From the NCBI RefSeq assembly GCF_900106075.1, contig NZ_LT629794.1, forward strand, positions 2,088,001-2,152,000: a stretch of 64,000 nucleotides of DNA, written 5' to 3'. Positions 9,725-19,900 of the stretch are shown here, piece by piece (the stretch's first letter is position 1; every line of letters begins with the position of its first letter). The position numbers and the translations under genes were made by a program. This DNA comes from Polaribacter sp. Hel1_33_78. Lineage in GTDB: Bacteria; Bacteroidota; Bacteroidia; Flavobacteriales; Flavobacteriaceae. The notes beneath the pieces were generated by a model, which worked only from the letters and a program-made list of their open reading frames with translations, did not search any database and had not been told where the DNA came from.

Positions 9725-9759
9725 CAAAAAAAGAGTTTCTAAATAAATAGAAACCCTTT
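9725..9759 (-). terminator. rho-independent terminator of the GH149-GH17 unit
   Basis: A 12-bp stem, 9730-9741 with 9748-9759, with one wobble pair (G-U on the minus-strand RNA) and a 6-base loop, followed on the minus strand by a T-run. It is 28 bases beyond the stop of the signal-less GH17 gene. Confidence 0.85.
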
Positions 9760-9786
9760 GTAGTTTATTAAAAAATTAATTAACCC

Positions 9787-10719
9787 TTAATACTTTAATT
9801 TTTCATGCTTATCCCATAGTCCCCAATACGCTCCAACAACACCTTCTGCTCCTACTTTCCATGATTCATCAAAAGAAGAGAAATAAAACATATCTATATC
9901 GTCCTTTGAAGACCAGGCTTGAGCATTAATAAAATACTTCATGGCATTTTCTTCAGATGAATGTGCGCCTCTTAAACTTTCTCCTTTACTTGGCCAACCA
10001 GATTCTGTAATAATTACTTTTTTACCATTTGCCGCATGTGCTGCTTGTCCATACATTTGCTGCATGTGGTTTAGAGAATGCTCTATACTACAGCCTTCCC
10101 AATATGGGTAGCAATTTGCTAAAATAACATCAGAAACTTCTACTAACTCTGGATGCTTTGAAAATTCATAATACGCATCCACATACCCAACTGGCATACC
10201 CGGTAATGCTTCTTTTACTCTTTTTATGTAGCCTAATAATTGCTCTAATGATAAATCATTTCTGTATAAAACTTCGTTACCAACTGCCGCTATATCTACA
10301 CATCCTTCTTTTGCAAGTTGAATAAGTCCTTCTATTTCCGACTCATTCATTTCTAAATCGTCACTTAACCATGCACCAACCATGTTTTTCAAACCGTGCT
10401 TATGCGCCATTCTAGGTATATGCTCATTACCTTCTATACAAGAAAAAGAACGAACCCATTTTGTATAAGGTTTTATAATTTTAATTCTTCGTTCTACTTG
10501 CTCGATCGTAATAACATCTCCAGGTTTCTGTTGATCTTCATACATGCTAAAACAAAGACCGTGCATACCATTTTCTAAGGTATCGTGCCAAAGTTTTTTC
10601 AAATCCTCTTCTGAAGAATATTCATTAAAATCTACTCCTTCATGAGATTTAAAATCCTTTTCTAATTTTATAAAACTTTCTTTACTACTTGCGTAATACT
10701 GCTCTTCTCTAAATGACAT
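9787..10719 (-). CDS. GH17 beta-1,3-glucanase without signal peptide
   Basis: The 310-residue protein is a complete GH17 TIM barrel. The acid/base is expected at Glu149 in DIAAVGNEVLYR and the nucleophile at Glu239 in KVIITESGWPS, both classic GH17 motifs; WVRSFSC and NCYPYWEG fit barrel strands. GH17 enzymes cut beta-1,3-glucan and some transglycosylate. The N-terminus (MSFREEQYYASSKES) is charged with no hydrophobic stretch or lipobox, so the enzyme should be cytoplasmic, unlike the lipoprotein GH17 three genes upstream. It is the last gene of a unit, 24 bases after the transporter gene, which fits intracellular hydrolysis or remodelling of imported oligosaccharides. Family certain; location inferred. 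Confidence 0.93.
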   Translation of the reverse strand: MSFREEQYYASSKESFIKLEKDFKSHEGVDFNEYSSEEDLKKLWHDTLENGMHGLCFSMYEDQQKPGDVITIEQVERRIKIIKPYTKWVRSFSCIEGNEHIPRMAHKHGLKNMVGAWLSDDLEMNESEIEGLIQLAKEGCVDIAAVGNEVLYRNDLSLEQLLGYIKRVKEALPGMPVGYVDAYYEFSKHPELVEVSDVILANCYPYWEGCSIEHSLNHMQQMYGQAAHAANGKKVIITESGWPSKGESLRGAHSSEENAMKYFINAQAWSSKDDIDMFYFSSFDESWKVGAEGVVGAYWGLWDKHEKLKY

Positions 10720-10743
10720 TTTAATTTATTTTTTTTTATTTAT

Positions 10744-12255
10744 TTACAACTCTCCTCTTCGTTCTACTAACAAATCTTTAATTTCTTTAGCTCTAGCCTC
10801 GTTTAAACTATATTTCCACATAATCCATATTGCCAAACCTGCAGTTGATGCCGGAATTACAACATCAGCAATACGCAAACTAGTCATTGTCTCTGCAGTT
10901 TGTTGTGCTGCAGCACCATCAAAACCAACCATTTTTAAAACGAGTCCTCCTAAAACTAACGCTAATGCTTGTCCTAATTTTACCATCCACCAGTAAATTG
11001 CTCCAAAAGTTCCTTCTTTACGTGGCATACCATTTTCTAATTCATCTAAATCACAAACATCCGCTGTCATAGACATCATTAAAGTAAATAATCCTCCTAA
11101 ACCAAAAGCCATAAATGGAATTGGCATAAATAGTAAGTAAATATTTTCTGGGTCAAATGCCCACCATTTTAAAACATAACCAACAATAGAAATCGCTGTA
11201 GAGTAAATAAAAGCTCTACGTTTGCCCCATTTACCGGCCATCCAAGAAACTACTGGTATAACTCCAAACGCTGTAATAACTGCAGTTACTGTAGAAAACC
11301 AAGCTGGTAAAGTACCAGCGTCCTCATAACTACCATTATACATATAAAATACGATGATATAAACACTGAAAGCTGCTACCATTTGAAAACCATTAAAGAC
11401 TAAAAAAGTAGCACCACAAAGCTTTGTAAAAGGTTTATTTTTTGCAACTTGCGCTATACCTCTAAAAAGATCCATTAAATTAGAACCAAGAGATTTAAAT
11501 GAAATTTCTTTTCTGTTCTCCATGTTTGCAGAATCAATTCCTTTACAGAAAAAAGCAGGTATTATCCCTAAAACGATACATGCTGCACCAACTATTACAG
11601 AAAGCTTACGAACACCATTTGCTTGAACCGCTTCTAATGTAGTTTTTGCTGCATCTGCATCACTTAACCCTAAAGAAGCTATTCTACTTATTTCTTCAGC
11701 AGATATAGGCAACATATCTGGGTCACTAATTATAACCCAAAACCAAGGAACAATCATCCATGCAATTTGACCTACCGTTTGTGAAAATGCCATTAAATTT
11801 GTTCGCTCATTATAGTCAGAAGTCATTTCATACCCTAAACCTACTAATGGAGTTGCAAACATGGTATTACCAATTAAAAACACCATGGACATAATTAAGA
11901 AATACCAAAAATTATAATTCTGCGTGTTCTCTGGATCTAATTGCCATAAGAGCGCAAATAAAACACCACTTAAAATAGCACCCACAAAAATATACGGTCT
12001 TCTTCTTCCCCATTTAGATTTTGTATTATCTGTAATAAAACCCATAATTGGGTCCGTAATAGCATCAAATATTCTTGGCAAACCTCCGAGTAATCCTGCT
12101 AAAAAAGGATCCATTCCAAAAGCGGTTAATAAGAAGAACATAAAAACTCCCAGTGAACCAGGTAATAGATTAAGTACTAAGTGACCTGAGCCAAAGGCAG
12201 CTTTCTGTCCGAATGGAACTTTACCTCTTACTGGTGTTGTAGATTTATTTGACAT
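10744..12255 (-). CDS. MFS sugar transporter, GPH (glycoside-pentoside-hexuronide:cation symporter) family
   Basis: The 503-residue protein has about 12 membrane helices. It carries the MelB/GPH signature between helices 2 and 3 at residues 64-87: DAITDPIMGFITDNTKSKWG followed by RRRP. A second conserved element, DLDELENGMPRKEGTFGAIYWW, lies in the C-terminal half. GPH carriers move glycosides across the inner membrane with Na+ or H+. Between the periplasmic glucanases and the cytoplasmic GH17, and in the same unit as a glucan phosphorylase, the likely cargo is beta-glucan oligosaccharide or laminaribiose (inference). The start ATG at 12255 gives a soluble ~20-residue N-terminus before helix 1. 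Confidence 0.92.
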   Translation of the reverse strand: MSNKSTTPVRGKVPFGQKAAFGSGHLVLNLLPGSLGVFMFFLLTAFGMDPFLAGLLGGLPRIFDAITDPIMGFITDNTKSKWGRRRPYIFVGAILSGVLFALLWQLDPENTQNYNFWYFLIMSMVFLIGNTMFATPLVGLGYEMTSDYNERTNLMAFSQTVGQIAWMIVPWFWVIISDPDMLPISAEEISRIASLGLSDADAAKTTLEAVQANGVRKLSVIVGAACIVLGIIPAFFCKGIDSANMENRKEISFKSLGSNLMDLFRGIAQVAKNKPFTKLCGATFLVFNGFQMVAAFSVYIIVFYMYNGSYEDAGTLPAWFSTVTAVITAFGVIPVVSWMAGKWGKRRAFIYSTAISIVGYVLKWWAFDPENIYLLFMPIPFMAFGLGGLFTLMMSMTADVCDLDELENGMPRKEGTFGAIYWWMVKLGQALALVLGGLVLKMVGFDGAAAQQTAETMTSLRIADVVIPASTAGLAIWIMWKYSLNEARAKEIKDLLVERRGEL

Positions 12256-12285
12256 ATTTTTACTGATTTTAAGTTAGTTTTATTT

Positions 12286-13782
12286 TTAATTTGGAATCAC
12301 AATGGTCTGAATTGCTTGTCCTTTTATGTTAATCTCGATACTCTTATCTTTTAGAGTTAAGTTTATTTTTTTATTTATTTTGCCTTCATTAAAAACAACG
12401 ACTGCGATAGTTCCGTCAAGGTTTTCTGCTGCAGTTACCATTAATTCTTTATCGGAGTTTTCAAGTCCAATTACCTTTGCCTCTGGTCTTATAAATTTGC
12501 TGAAATGTGACAGTGTATAATAAATTGGCGTGAAATATATTTCATCTTTTTCTGGATCGACAATCACGGGCGCAACGCACCAATTCTTAAACCAGTTTGG
12601 CCCTCCTTGCGTATCTAAAACCATATTCCAATCTATCCAACCATCAACATAATTATTTAAACAACCAATAATATCTCTAGCATATCTGTTTACCGGAGCA
12701 TACTTAGGATGTAAATATTTATCTTTTTCTGGAGCCCAATCCCAACCCCAATCTGTAGCCTCTTTTCTCCAATACCACGCATCATCTTGCCATTGTGGAA
12801 TTTCTGAATCTACACAAGCTTCTGACTGAATGATATATTTATTCGGTGCTTTATTGTGAGCATATTTTAATTCTTCTGGAAAATAATCATATGTACTTGC
12901 ATACCAATGAATTGCTGTTCCATCAAAATATTTAGATGTTTCCTCATTTTTATACATGGAATCTACCCATTCATTTAAATGTTCTCTATTTTGATCGTAG
13001 CCTAAAATTTTTGCTTTATGGCCATCGGCTTCTAATTTTGGACCTAAATGATTTTGAACAAAATTGGTCATTTCATCAGGTGAAAAATGCATGCTCTCCC
13101 AGTTATTTCCATTTCCTAAAGGCTCGTTTTCCACTGTAAAGCCCCAAATATCAATTCCTTCTGCTTTATATGCACTTATATATTTAGAGAAAAACAACGC
13201 CCAAGTATCATAATATTCTGGTAATAACTTACCTCCTACCCATTCCTTATTATCTTTCATCCAAGGTGATGCCGTCCAGGGTGATGACAGAATTTTAAAG
13301 CCATCTTTCGATACTTTCATAGCATCTTTAATCATCGGAATTATATCGTCTATATCATCTTGTATTGTAAAATGCTTTAATTCTTTGTCATCTGCAACAG
13401 GTGCATAAGAATATTGGCTAATAGAAAAATCACAAGAATTCATATGTGTTCTTGTCAATGAATATTTTGCCCCACTTTCACCAAAATAAGCTTCAATAAT
13501 AATCTCTCTATTTTCTTTACTTAACTTATTTAATAAGTAAGCAGATGATTCTGTAAATGATCCACCGAAACCTGTGATTGTTTGACGTTTTTGTGCTGGT
13601 AGTAATTTTATTTGAATTGCATTTTCTTGAGTCTCGTTAGTAGAAAAATCATCCAATTTGGTTAAATTATTTCCGCTTGCCGAGGTTTCGTATACTTCTA
13701 CTTCCAATTTGTCTTCTTTACTATTGCAGCTTAAAATCATACATGTCAGAAATAAATAAAAAATATATTTTATAGTTCGCAT
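12286..13782 (-). CDS. GH30 beta-glucanase/glucosidase, lipoprotein (probable beta-1,6 activity)
   Basis: The 498-residue protein has a lipoprotein signal (MRTIKYIFYLFLTCMILSC, Cys19). The GH30 fold is clear: ITGFGGSFTESSAYLL at the first strand, KILSSPWTASPWMKDN, the acid/base Glu220 in GFTVENEPLG, and the nucleophile Glu321 in YIIQSEACVDS. A beta-sandwich closes the C-terminus. GH30 members from marine Flavobacteria are known to remove beta-1,6-linked glucose from laminarin, and the neighbouring GH17, GH3 and GH16 genes make that the best guess here. Other GH30 activities (glucosylceramidase, xylanase) cannot be excluded from sequence alone. It lies between the transporter and the lipoprotein GH17 with gaps of 30 and 10 bases. 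Confidence 0.92.
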   Translation of the reverse strand: MRTIKYIFYLFLTCMILSCNSKEDKLEVEVYETSASGNNLTKLDDFSTNETQENAIQIKLLPAQKRQTITGFGGSFTESSAYLLNKLSKENREIIIEAYFGESGAKYSLTRTHMNSCDFSISQYSYAPVADDKELKHFTIQDDIDDIIPMIKDAMKVSKDGFKILSSPWTASPWMKDNKEWVGGKLLPEYYDTWALFFSKYISAYKAEGIDIWGFTVENEPLGNGNNWESMHFSPDEMTNFVQNHLGPKLEADGHKAKILGYDQNREHLNEWVDSMYKNEETSKYFDGTAIHWYASTYDYFPEELKYAHNKAPNKYIIQSEACVDSEIPQWQDDAWYWRKEATDWGWDWAPEKDKYLHPKYAPVNRYARDIIGCLNNYVDGWIDWNMVLDTQGGPNWFKNWCVAPVIVDPEKDEIYFTPIYYTLSHFSKFIRPEAKVIGLENSDKELMVTAAENLDGTIAVVVFNEGKINKKINLTLKDKSIEINIKGQAIQTIVIPN

Positions 13783-13792
13783 AAGTAGTTAA

Positions 13793-15076
13793 TTATCTGT
13801 GGTATTCTGTATTAGGTACTAAAACGTCTTTCATCAAAGCCTCCTTATCTCCTTTAAATGTTTTAATAATTGAATTACCATTTCTTTTTAAATCTTTAAA
13901 AATTCCTTTATCTACTAAATCCCAAATTGGATATTTAGCTTCTCCTTTCAAAGTAAATAAACCAAAGTGATTTTCTGAACCTTTTGCATTATGTGCATCT
14001 TTCCACTGTTCATCAAAAGCTTCAAAATAGAAACAAGAAATACCTTCTTTATTTGTCCAATCACGCAGATGTTTGTAATATAATCCTTGCTTGTATTCAT
14101 CTGTTGCTCTCGATCCATTAGCCCCATAATGCCCGCTAGAGACAGTTGCCCATCCCGTTTCGCCAATATGAATTGCCTTTGTAGAATCTATACTTTTCAC
14201 ATAATCCGAAACATCTTTATATTGCGTTTTTGCAAAATTTAATGCACGTAACATAGCCTGGTCTATTTTTTCTTTATCCGATAAACCTTTTTCATGATTT
14301 GGAACTTTCCAAAATTCTGGGTTATAATGAGAGTTATGATAAGCGTAGGTATGCATTGAAACATAATCTACTGCCCTAATTATATCTTCTAATTCTTTAA
14401 CTTTATAGCTTGGATCTCCACCACCCCAGGAAGCAAAATCATCTGAACAAGTAATCCACAGATCTTTAGAAAGTTTTCCTTCTTTCTTTAAACCTTGTAA
14501 ATGGTTTACCCATTTTAAAATAACATTAGGTCTTACAAAATAACTCGTAGCCCATTTAATCATGGCTTCGTTACCAACAGCAATCACTTTAACAATATCT
14601 GGATATTTGTTAGCTAGAGCAACAGCTCTTGCAATTTCTCCTTCATTCTGATCGCTTTCAATTTCGTGATTAGGCACTTTACCTGTCCAAGCATTTAAAC
14701 AATCTATCCAAGCACCTAACATCACATACATTTCGAAATTTTCATCTTCTTTTTTAAGTTGACTAATTGCTTCTAAAATATTTGATGCGTGTGGTAGTTT
14801 TGGTTGCACATTATAAGTTCTAATAATCCGAATACCCATTGCGTGCATTAACTTTAAATCTTCTTTTAACTCAGAGATTGTTGGCTGTACTTCTCTAGAT
14901 TTTGCTCTATATCCTCCATAAGAAATTGCTAAATATTCTGGATTTCCTAAAATTTTGGCTGCTGTCATTTCTTTAATTGGTTGCTTTACTTCTTTTGTAT
15001 TCTCTTTTTTAGAACTACATCCAAATACAATCTGTAATATTAAAAACGTTACTAAAATTTTTAAACTTGATTTCAT
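13793..15076 (-). CDS. GH17 beta-1,3-glucanase, lipoprotein
   Basis: ATG 15076 is preferred over the GTG at 15088 because it leads straight into the signal MKSSLKILVTFLILQIVFGC, lipobox Cys20; this gives 427 residues. GH17 motifs are the acid/base Glu170 in VIAVGNEAMIKW and the nucleophile Glu306 in AIHIGETGWATVSSG. Barrel strands ISYGGYR, IRIIRTYNV and YVSMHTYAYH fit the family. It is longer than the signal-less paralogue at 9787-10719 and only distantly similar outside the active site. It probably cleaves beta-1,3-glucan in the periplasm or at the outer membrane. It is in the GH149-GH3-GH17-GH30-GPH-GH17 unit with a 34-base gap to the GH3 stop. Exact mode (endo, exo) is not visible. Confidence 0.92.
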   Translation of the reverse strand: MKSSLKILVTFLILQIVFGCSSKKENTKEVKQPIKEMTAAKILGNPEYLAISYGGYRAKSREVQPTISELKEDLKLMHAMGIRIIRTYNVQPKLPHASNILEAISQLKKEDENFEMYVMLGAWIDCLNAWTGKVPNHEIESDQNEGEIARAVALANKYPDIVKVIAVGNEAMIKWATSYFVRPNVILKWVNHLQGLKKEGKLSKDLWITCSDDFASWGGGDPSYKVKELEDIIRAVDYVSMHTYAYHNSHYNPEFWKVPNHEKGLSDKEKIDQAMLRALNFAKTQYKDVSDYVKSIDSTKAIHIGETGWATVSSGHYGANGSRATDEYKQGLYYKHLRDWTNKEGISCFYFEAFDEQWKDAHNAKGSENHFGLFTLKGEAKYPIWDLVDKGIFKDLKRNGNSIIKTFKGDKEALMKDVLVPNTEYHR

Positions 15077-15122
15077 ATTCTTCTGCACTTTTTAAATGAT
15101 TGTTCTTACTTCTTTTCCTTAT

Positions 15123-16925
15123 TTAATATTTTAAACCATACCCCAAAGGATATAATGGTTGTATAGTTTTATCCCAAAAATTGGGTCCGTACTTTCCTTT
15201 GTAATCTTCTTCTGATTTTGGCCAAGAATGCGGTAATTTTCCAGAAAAATTAAAATCTCCAAAAATAATTTCGGCAACTCCATCTCCTTCTGAACCTAAT
15301 AACCAAGTTGCCATAAATGCGTCAGACGTTTCTATTTGGTCTGTTACAACCAAAGGTCTTCCCGAAACTAACACCACAATTGTTTTTATTCCTTTTTCTG
15401 AATATGTTTTTATGTAGTTTTGATGTTCTTCTGTTAAAGTTAATTTTCTTGTATTTGATTCATGCCCAATATCTCCGAAAAATTCTGCGTACGGAGTTTC
15501 TCCAACAACGATAATAGCAATATCGGCATCAAAATGATTTTGAGTTGGTTCTTTATCATACACAACATTTCCTTTTGCATGTTTTTTAATTCCTTCTAAA
15601 ATGGTTGTTGCTCCTTTATAATTTTCTTTGGTTCCTTGCCAGTTAACAGTCCATCCTCCAGATTGCAAACCACTGCTATTTGCATGCTCTCCAACAACTA
15701 CAATTTTCTTAGTTTCTTTATCTAAAGGCAAGACTTTATTCTTGTTTTTTAAAAGTACTATAGATTCTCTGACTGCCTGTCGTGCAACATTTCTATGTTT
15801 TTTAATTCCTATTTTAGAAACTAACGTTGAATCTGGAAATGGGTTTTCAAATAAACCTAATCTAAATTTTTGACGTAAAATTCTTTTCACTGCGTCATCA
15901 ATTCTAGACATCGCAATTGTATCTGTTTCTACACCTCTTTTTACTCCTTTTTGAAAATCTTCTAAATCACCATCAACAGCCATAATCATGTCTATTCCAG
16001 CATTTATGATATCATTTTTACCAAAACGGGAATACCCTTTCCAATCAGAAACTACAATGCCGTCAAAATTCATATCAGCTTTTAAAACATCAGTTATTAA
16101 AGACTTATGCGCATGCATAGAAATACCAGAAACTGTATTAAATGATGCCATAACTGCACCAACATTTTCCTTAACGGCCATTCTGTAAGGCGCCAATAAA
16201 CGTTCTTTAATTCCAGCTCGAGATAAAGAAGTATTACCACCTTCTACACCAAAATCCGTTGCACCATCGCCTACGAAATGTTTGGCGGTTGCCATTACCG
16301 TTTTTGGGTCTGCTAAATTTCCCTGATGACCTTTAACAGAGGCTCTTGTTAGTTTTTCTGTTAGTTCTGTACTTTCTGAGAATGCTTCGTATACTCTTCC
16401 CCACTTTTCATTAAAAGGAATTGCAACGCAAGGTGAAAACACCCAATTAAAACCCGTTGCCTGACTTTCTAAAGCGGTAATTTCCGCAATTTCTTGAACT
16501 AAGTTTTCATTTCCTGTTGCTCCTAAACCTACGTTGTGTGGAAAAATAGTTGCTCCTTCAAAAGTATTTTGACCATGAACAGCATCTACAGCAAATAATA
16601 AAGGAATACCCAATCTTGTAGAAAGCGCCTTCTTTTGAAGTTTTATAAACCTCTTTTGCCACCCTAAAGCGGTTTTTCCCGGATTTGGGCCTTGCGTATG
16701 AATGATTGACCCTATAAATTTTTCAGTAACATGCTTATCAGCAGACTCTTCAAAATGTCTTATTTGTGACATTTGTCCGATTTTCTCTTCTAAAGTCATT
16801 AACTCTAAAAGAGCCTCCACTTTTTGTTCTATTTGAGCTTTACTACTTACTTTCATTTCATTATTGCAACCAATACCTATCAACAAAAAACAACAAATTA
16901 GGTATATTATATTACGGTTTTTCAT
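15123..16925 (-). CDS. GH3 beta-glucosidase, lipoprotein
   Basis: ATG 16925 is chosen over TTG 16928. The 600-residue protein begins MKNRNIIYLICCFLLIGIGC, lipobox Cys20. It has the two-domain GH3 core: an N-terminal barrel with MTLEEKIGQMSQ, LFAVDAVHGQNTF and ATAKHFVGDG, then the nucleophile Asp294 in GIVVSDWKGYSR. The alpha/beta sandwich has VVVGEHANSSGLQSGGWTV and the GETPYAEFFGD segment. No fibronectin-III C-terminal domain is present; the protein ends shortly after FSGKLPHSWP and YPLGYGLKY. This domain order is typical of exo-acting beta-1,3/1,4-glucosidases of the laminarin-active type. It would release glucose from oligosaccharides in the periplasm. The stop of the phosphorylase gene is 5 bases upstream, so the two are tightly coupled. 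Confidence 0.94.
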   Translation of the reverse strand: MKNRNIIYLICCFLLIGIGCNNEMKVSSKAQIEQKVEALLELMTLEEKIGQMSQIRHFEESADKHVTEKFIGSIIHTQGPNPGKTALGWQKRFIKLQKKALSTRLGIPLLFAVDAVHGQNTFEGATIFPHNVGLGATGNENLVQEIAEITALESQATGFNWVFSPCVAIPFNEKWGRVYEAFSESTELTEKLTRASVKGHQGNLADPKTVMATAKHFVGDGATDFGVEGGNTSLSRAGIKERLLAPYRMAVKENVGAVMASFNTVSGISMHAHKSLITDVLKADMNFDGIVVSDWKGYSRFGKNDIINAGIDMIMAVDGDLEDFQKGVKRGVETDTIAMSRIDDAVKRILRQKFRLGLFENPFPDSTLVSKIGIKKHRNVARQAVRESIVLLKNKNKVLPLDKETKKIVVVGEHANSSGLQSGGWTVNWQGTKENYKGATTILEGIKKHAKGNVVYDKEPTQNHFDADIAIIVVGETPYAEFFGDIGHESNTRKLTLTEEHQNYIKTYSEKGIKTIVVLVSGRPLVVTDQIETSDAFMATWLLGSEGDGVAEIIFGDFNFSGKLPHSWPKSEEDYKGKYGPNFWDKTIQPLYPLGYGLKY

Positions 16926-16930
16926 CAACT

Positions 16931-19900
16931 TTACTTAATAATTGATACTTTTATGTGGTTAATTTTATTTGATCTATCAAACATTTCCGAGCTTGTGCTT
17001 CCATCTAAACTTAAACTATCAAAAACTGTATTTGATTCATCGTTAAAAATAACTTCAACGCTGTTATCGTTAGATAAACTATAAATGATTGGAACTTGAC
17101 AATACGTAAAACACAGCTGATTTTTATCAATATTTAATTGCTGTTTTTCGCCGTTAATATTTATATACTCAAATACTTTTGGTTCATTTAAAAACTCAGA
17201 AGTTTTTAATAACCTTGGTTTAAAAATAATTTTTCCTTTTTCAACAAAAACACCTAACTCGCCAAATCTACTTAGTAAATCTTCTTTTACTTGGCCAGTC
17301 ATCCCTGGCTGTTGAGCACCTTTTGTTGCTGGAGTATGTGAATAGGCATCTGTTGGAAAAGCACCATATAATTCTGGTGATTTATGAACTCCAACCCCCG
17401 CATTTATTTCATAATAATGGTCAAATAATTTACCAATAACAACTTCACTTTCACCGGAGTTTACTGCTAATAAACAGTTTTCTTGGACTGCTAATAATAG
17501 CTTAGAAACCATGTGCCAATAAATAGAACCCAAACCTTCATAACCAAAGAAAGTTCCTGAACGTCCTGTAAAAGATTTATGATCAAAAATTTCCTCGAAA
17601 ATATCTAAAACAGCATCCGATTCCTTTATTACTAATTCTTTATAGTCTTCTGGCAAACTTGCTAAAGCTTCTTTTACACTATTTGCATTGTTAAAATTTC
17701 CGTTAAAATGATAGTTCCCTAAAACGTCTTTTTCTATTAATTGTTTGTTTTCTGCAGCTACTAACTCTTTTAATAATTTAGAAGTTTCAACTTTTTCTGA
17801 TGGAATATTATTTTTCTTGGTAAATCTTGGTAAGTTTTTATTTGGATATAAAATATAACTGTATTGGTCCGGTCTAAACAATGCCGAGGCTTTTAATCCA
17901 TCTAACAAATCTAAAGCTTGCGTTGGAGTTAAGTATCCAGAACTTAAAGCTGCTACTTGACCTTCTAACATTTCCGATAGGTATGAAATGGAAACTTCAT
18001 CCGTATTTTCTATCGTCATTAAATTATATGCATGATACATATTATCCGAACGTTTGTTTGCTCTAATACTATGCTCTAAATAGTCTTTTGTGATTGTAAA
18101 AAAATGTAATAAAGATGCTTTAGTTAGTGCTGATTTTTTAGCCGAAAATCCGTTTTTATAGATAAACTCTCTATATTTACTTGCAGGATTCCCTAATCCA
18201 TCTAAAACTGTTTTTCTATCTTTATCTGATACTTTACTCTCTAAAATGGTAGTATTTCCGTCTAAGGTTTTTAAAATATCATTAAATAAAACTGATACCT
18301 CATCAGAAATTTGAATATTATTTACATCAGAATTTTCTAAAATACCCTCAAAGAAATTAATAAATCTTCTTAAGTAATTTAACGTTACCATAGAAACCCC
18401 ATTACCAACTAACGCGTTGTTTGCATCATTCCATTCTGGTCTTTGTGTATTTAACCAAATTCCACCTTCAGGAATAAAGTTTGAAACTTTTGCCAAAACC
18501 GTAACTAATAACTTTTCAATAAGGTTTACTTTATAAACATTTTTATTTTTATCAGTTAGTAAAGATCCATCAGCACCCATTATCGCTCTTCTCTCATCAA
18601 TTTCAGCATTTAATTGGTGATCGAAATCAATCGTATCTTTTGGATTCTTTAAAATATCTGAATACGGTTTTATTTTATATGGCACATTAGCATATACAAA
18701 AATATCATCATTGAATAATTCTGCAAGTTTAGATGGATAATGTTTCTCTATAAACTCTAAAAATTTAAGTAAATAAATTATTTGGTGATCTCCCCAATAA
18801 CCTATATAAGACCAAGGATCATTCTCTTCTATCACTTCCCAATCAAAACCACCTTTTGTAACTCTGTAAGGATTGTAACCCTCAAATGTAGTTGCATTCA
18901 AAAATTTATGAATCATACTCTCTATAAATTGAGGATATGAATAGGCAAGAACCTCCCAATTTTGAAAAATATCTCTCCAGTTTCCTTCGTAATCTAGAAT
19001 TTTAGAGCCATCAATTTCACTTTTTGTATTGATAGAAAATTTGTTCCAAGGTCTACTTGGATCTCCATGCCTTCTACTAAATTTTAATGGTAAATATTCT
19101 AAGCACAATCTTTTAAAATCTTTGTCTGCATCATTTTCTGCTAAATTTTTAATGAAATTCAATGTGAATTTCTCTGGTAAGCTAGCTAAAAATTCTTTTT
19201 TTGCAACAAATAATTGTTTGTTTGCTTTTGATAAATAGGTAATAAAATCTTGTTTTTCAATTGAGTAATTATCATCAAAAATACCACCTCTCATAATATT
19301 GAAAAGCGTATTTGAAAAATGTCTTGTATTAATTAATGGATCATTAGAAAGTTGCAAACCATCTGAAGCTGCAGCCAATTTTACTAATTTTTTTGTTCCT
19401 TCCTCTATGCTAACTTGTAAAAGTTCGTCTAAGCTAGCATTATTTTTAATCATTTCTGAAATATAAGTAACATCAGAAACTGTTTGATTTACATTCACAA
19501 CTTGCAACCATCTTTTTTCTTGATTGGCAGGTAAGTTGATATTAGCATTTAAGAAGTAAGCACCTTTTTCTGCTTTCATATCCACTTCTTGCTCCAGCTT
19601 CATGCCTCTTCTAAAATTGTTTAATTGTAAAGAAGATAATAAGTATTTAGGGTTTTCTAATCCACGAGACCAAACAACATTTGCTTTTAAAGCTTCACTC
19701 GGTTCTGCTTTATCCACGATAATAGCACTTAATGCATAAATACCCAAACCTGAGTCTACTTCAAGTTCACATTTTTTATAGGCATCTACCAAGTTACTTC
19801 TAATCCCTTGCAAATCTGAACTTACACCAAAAGGTAAAATATCCTGAAATCCGTCTAGAATAGAAATATCTAAATCTAAATCAGAATTATTTATCAGTGT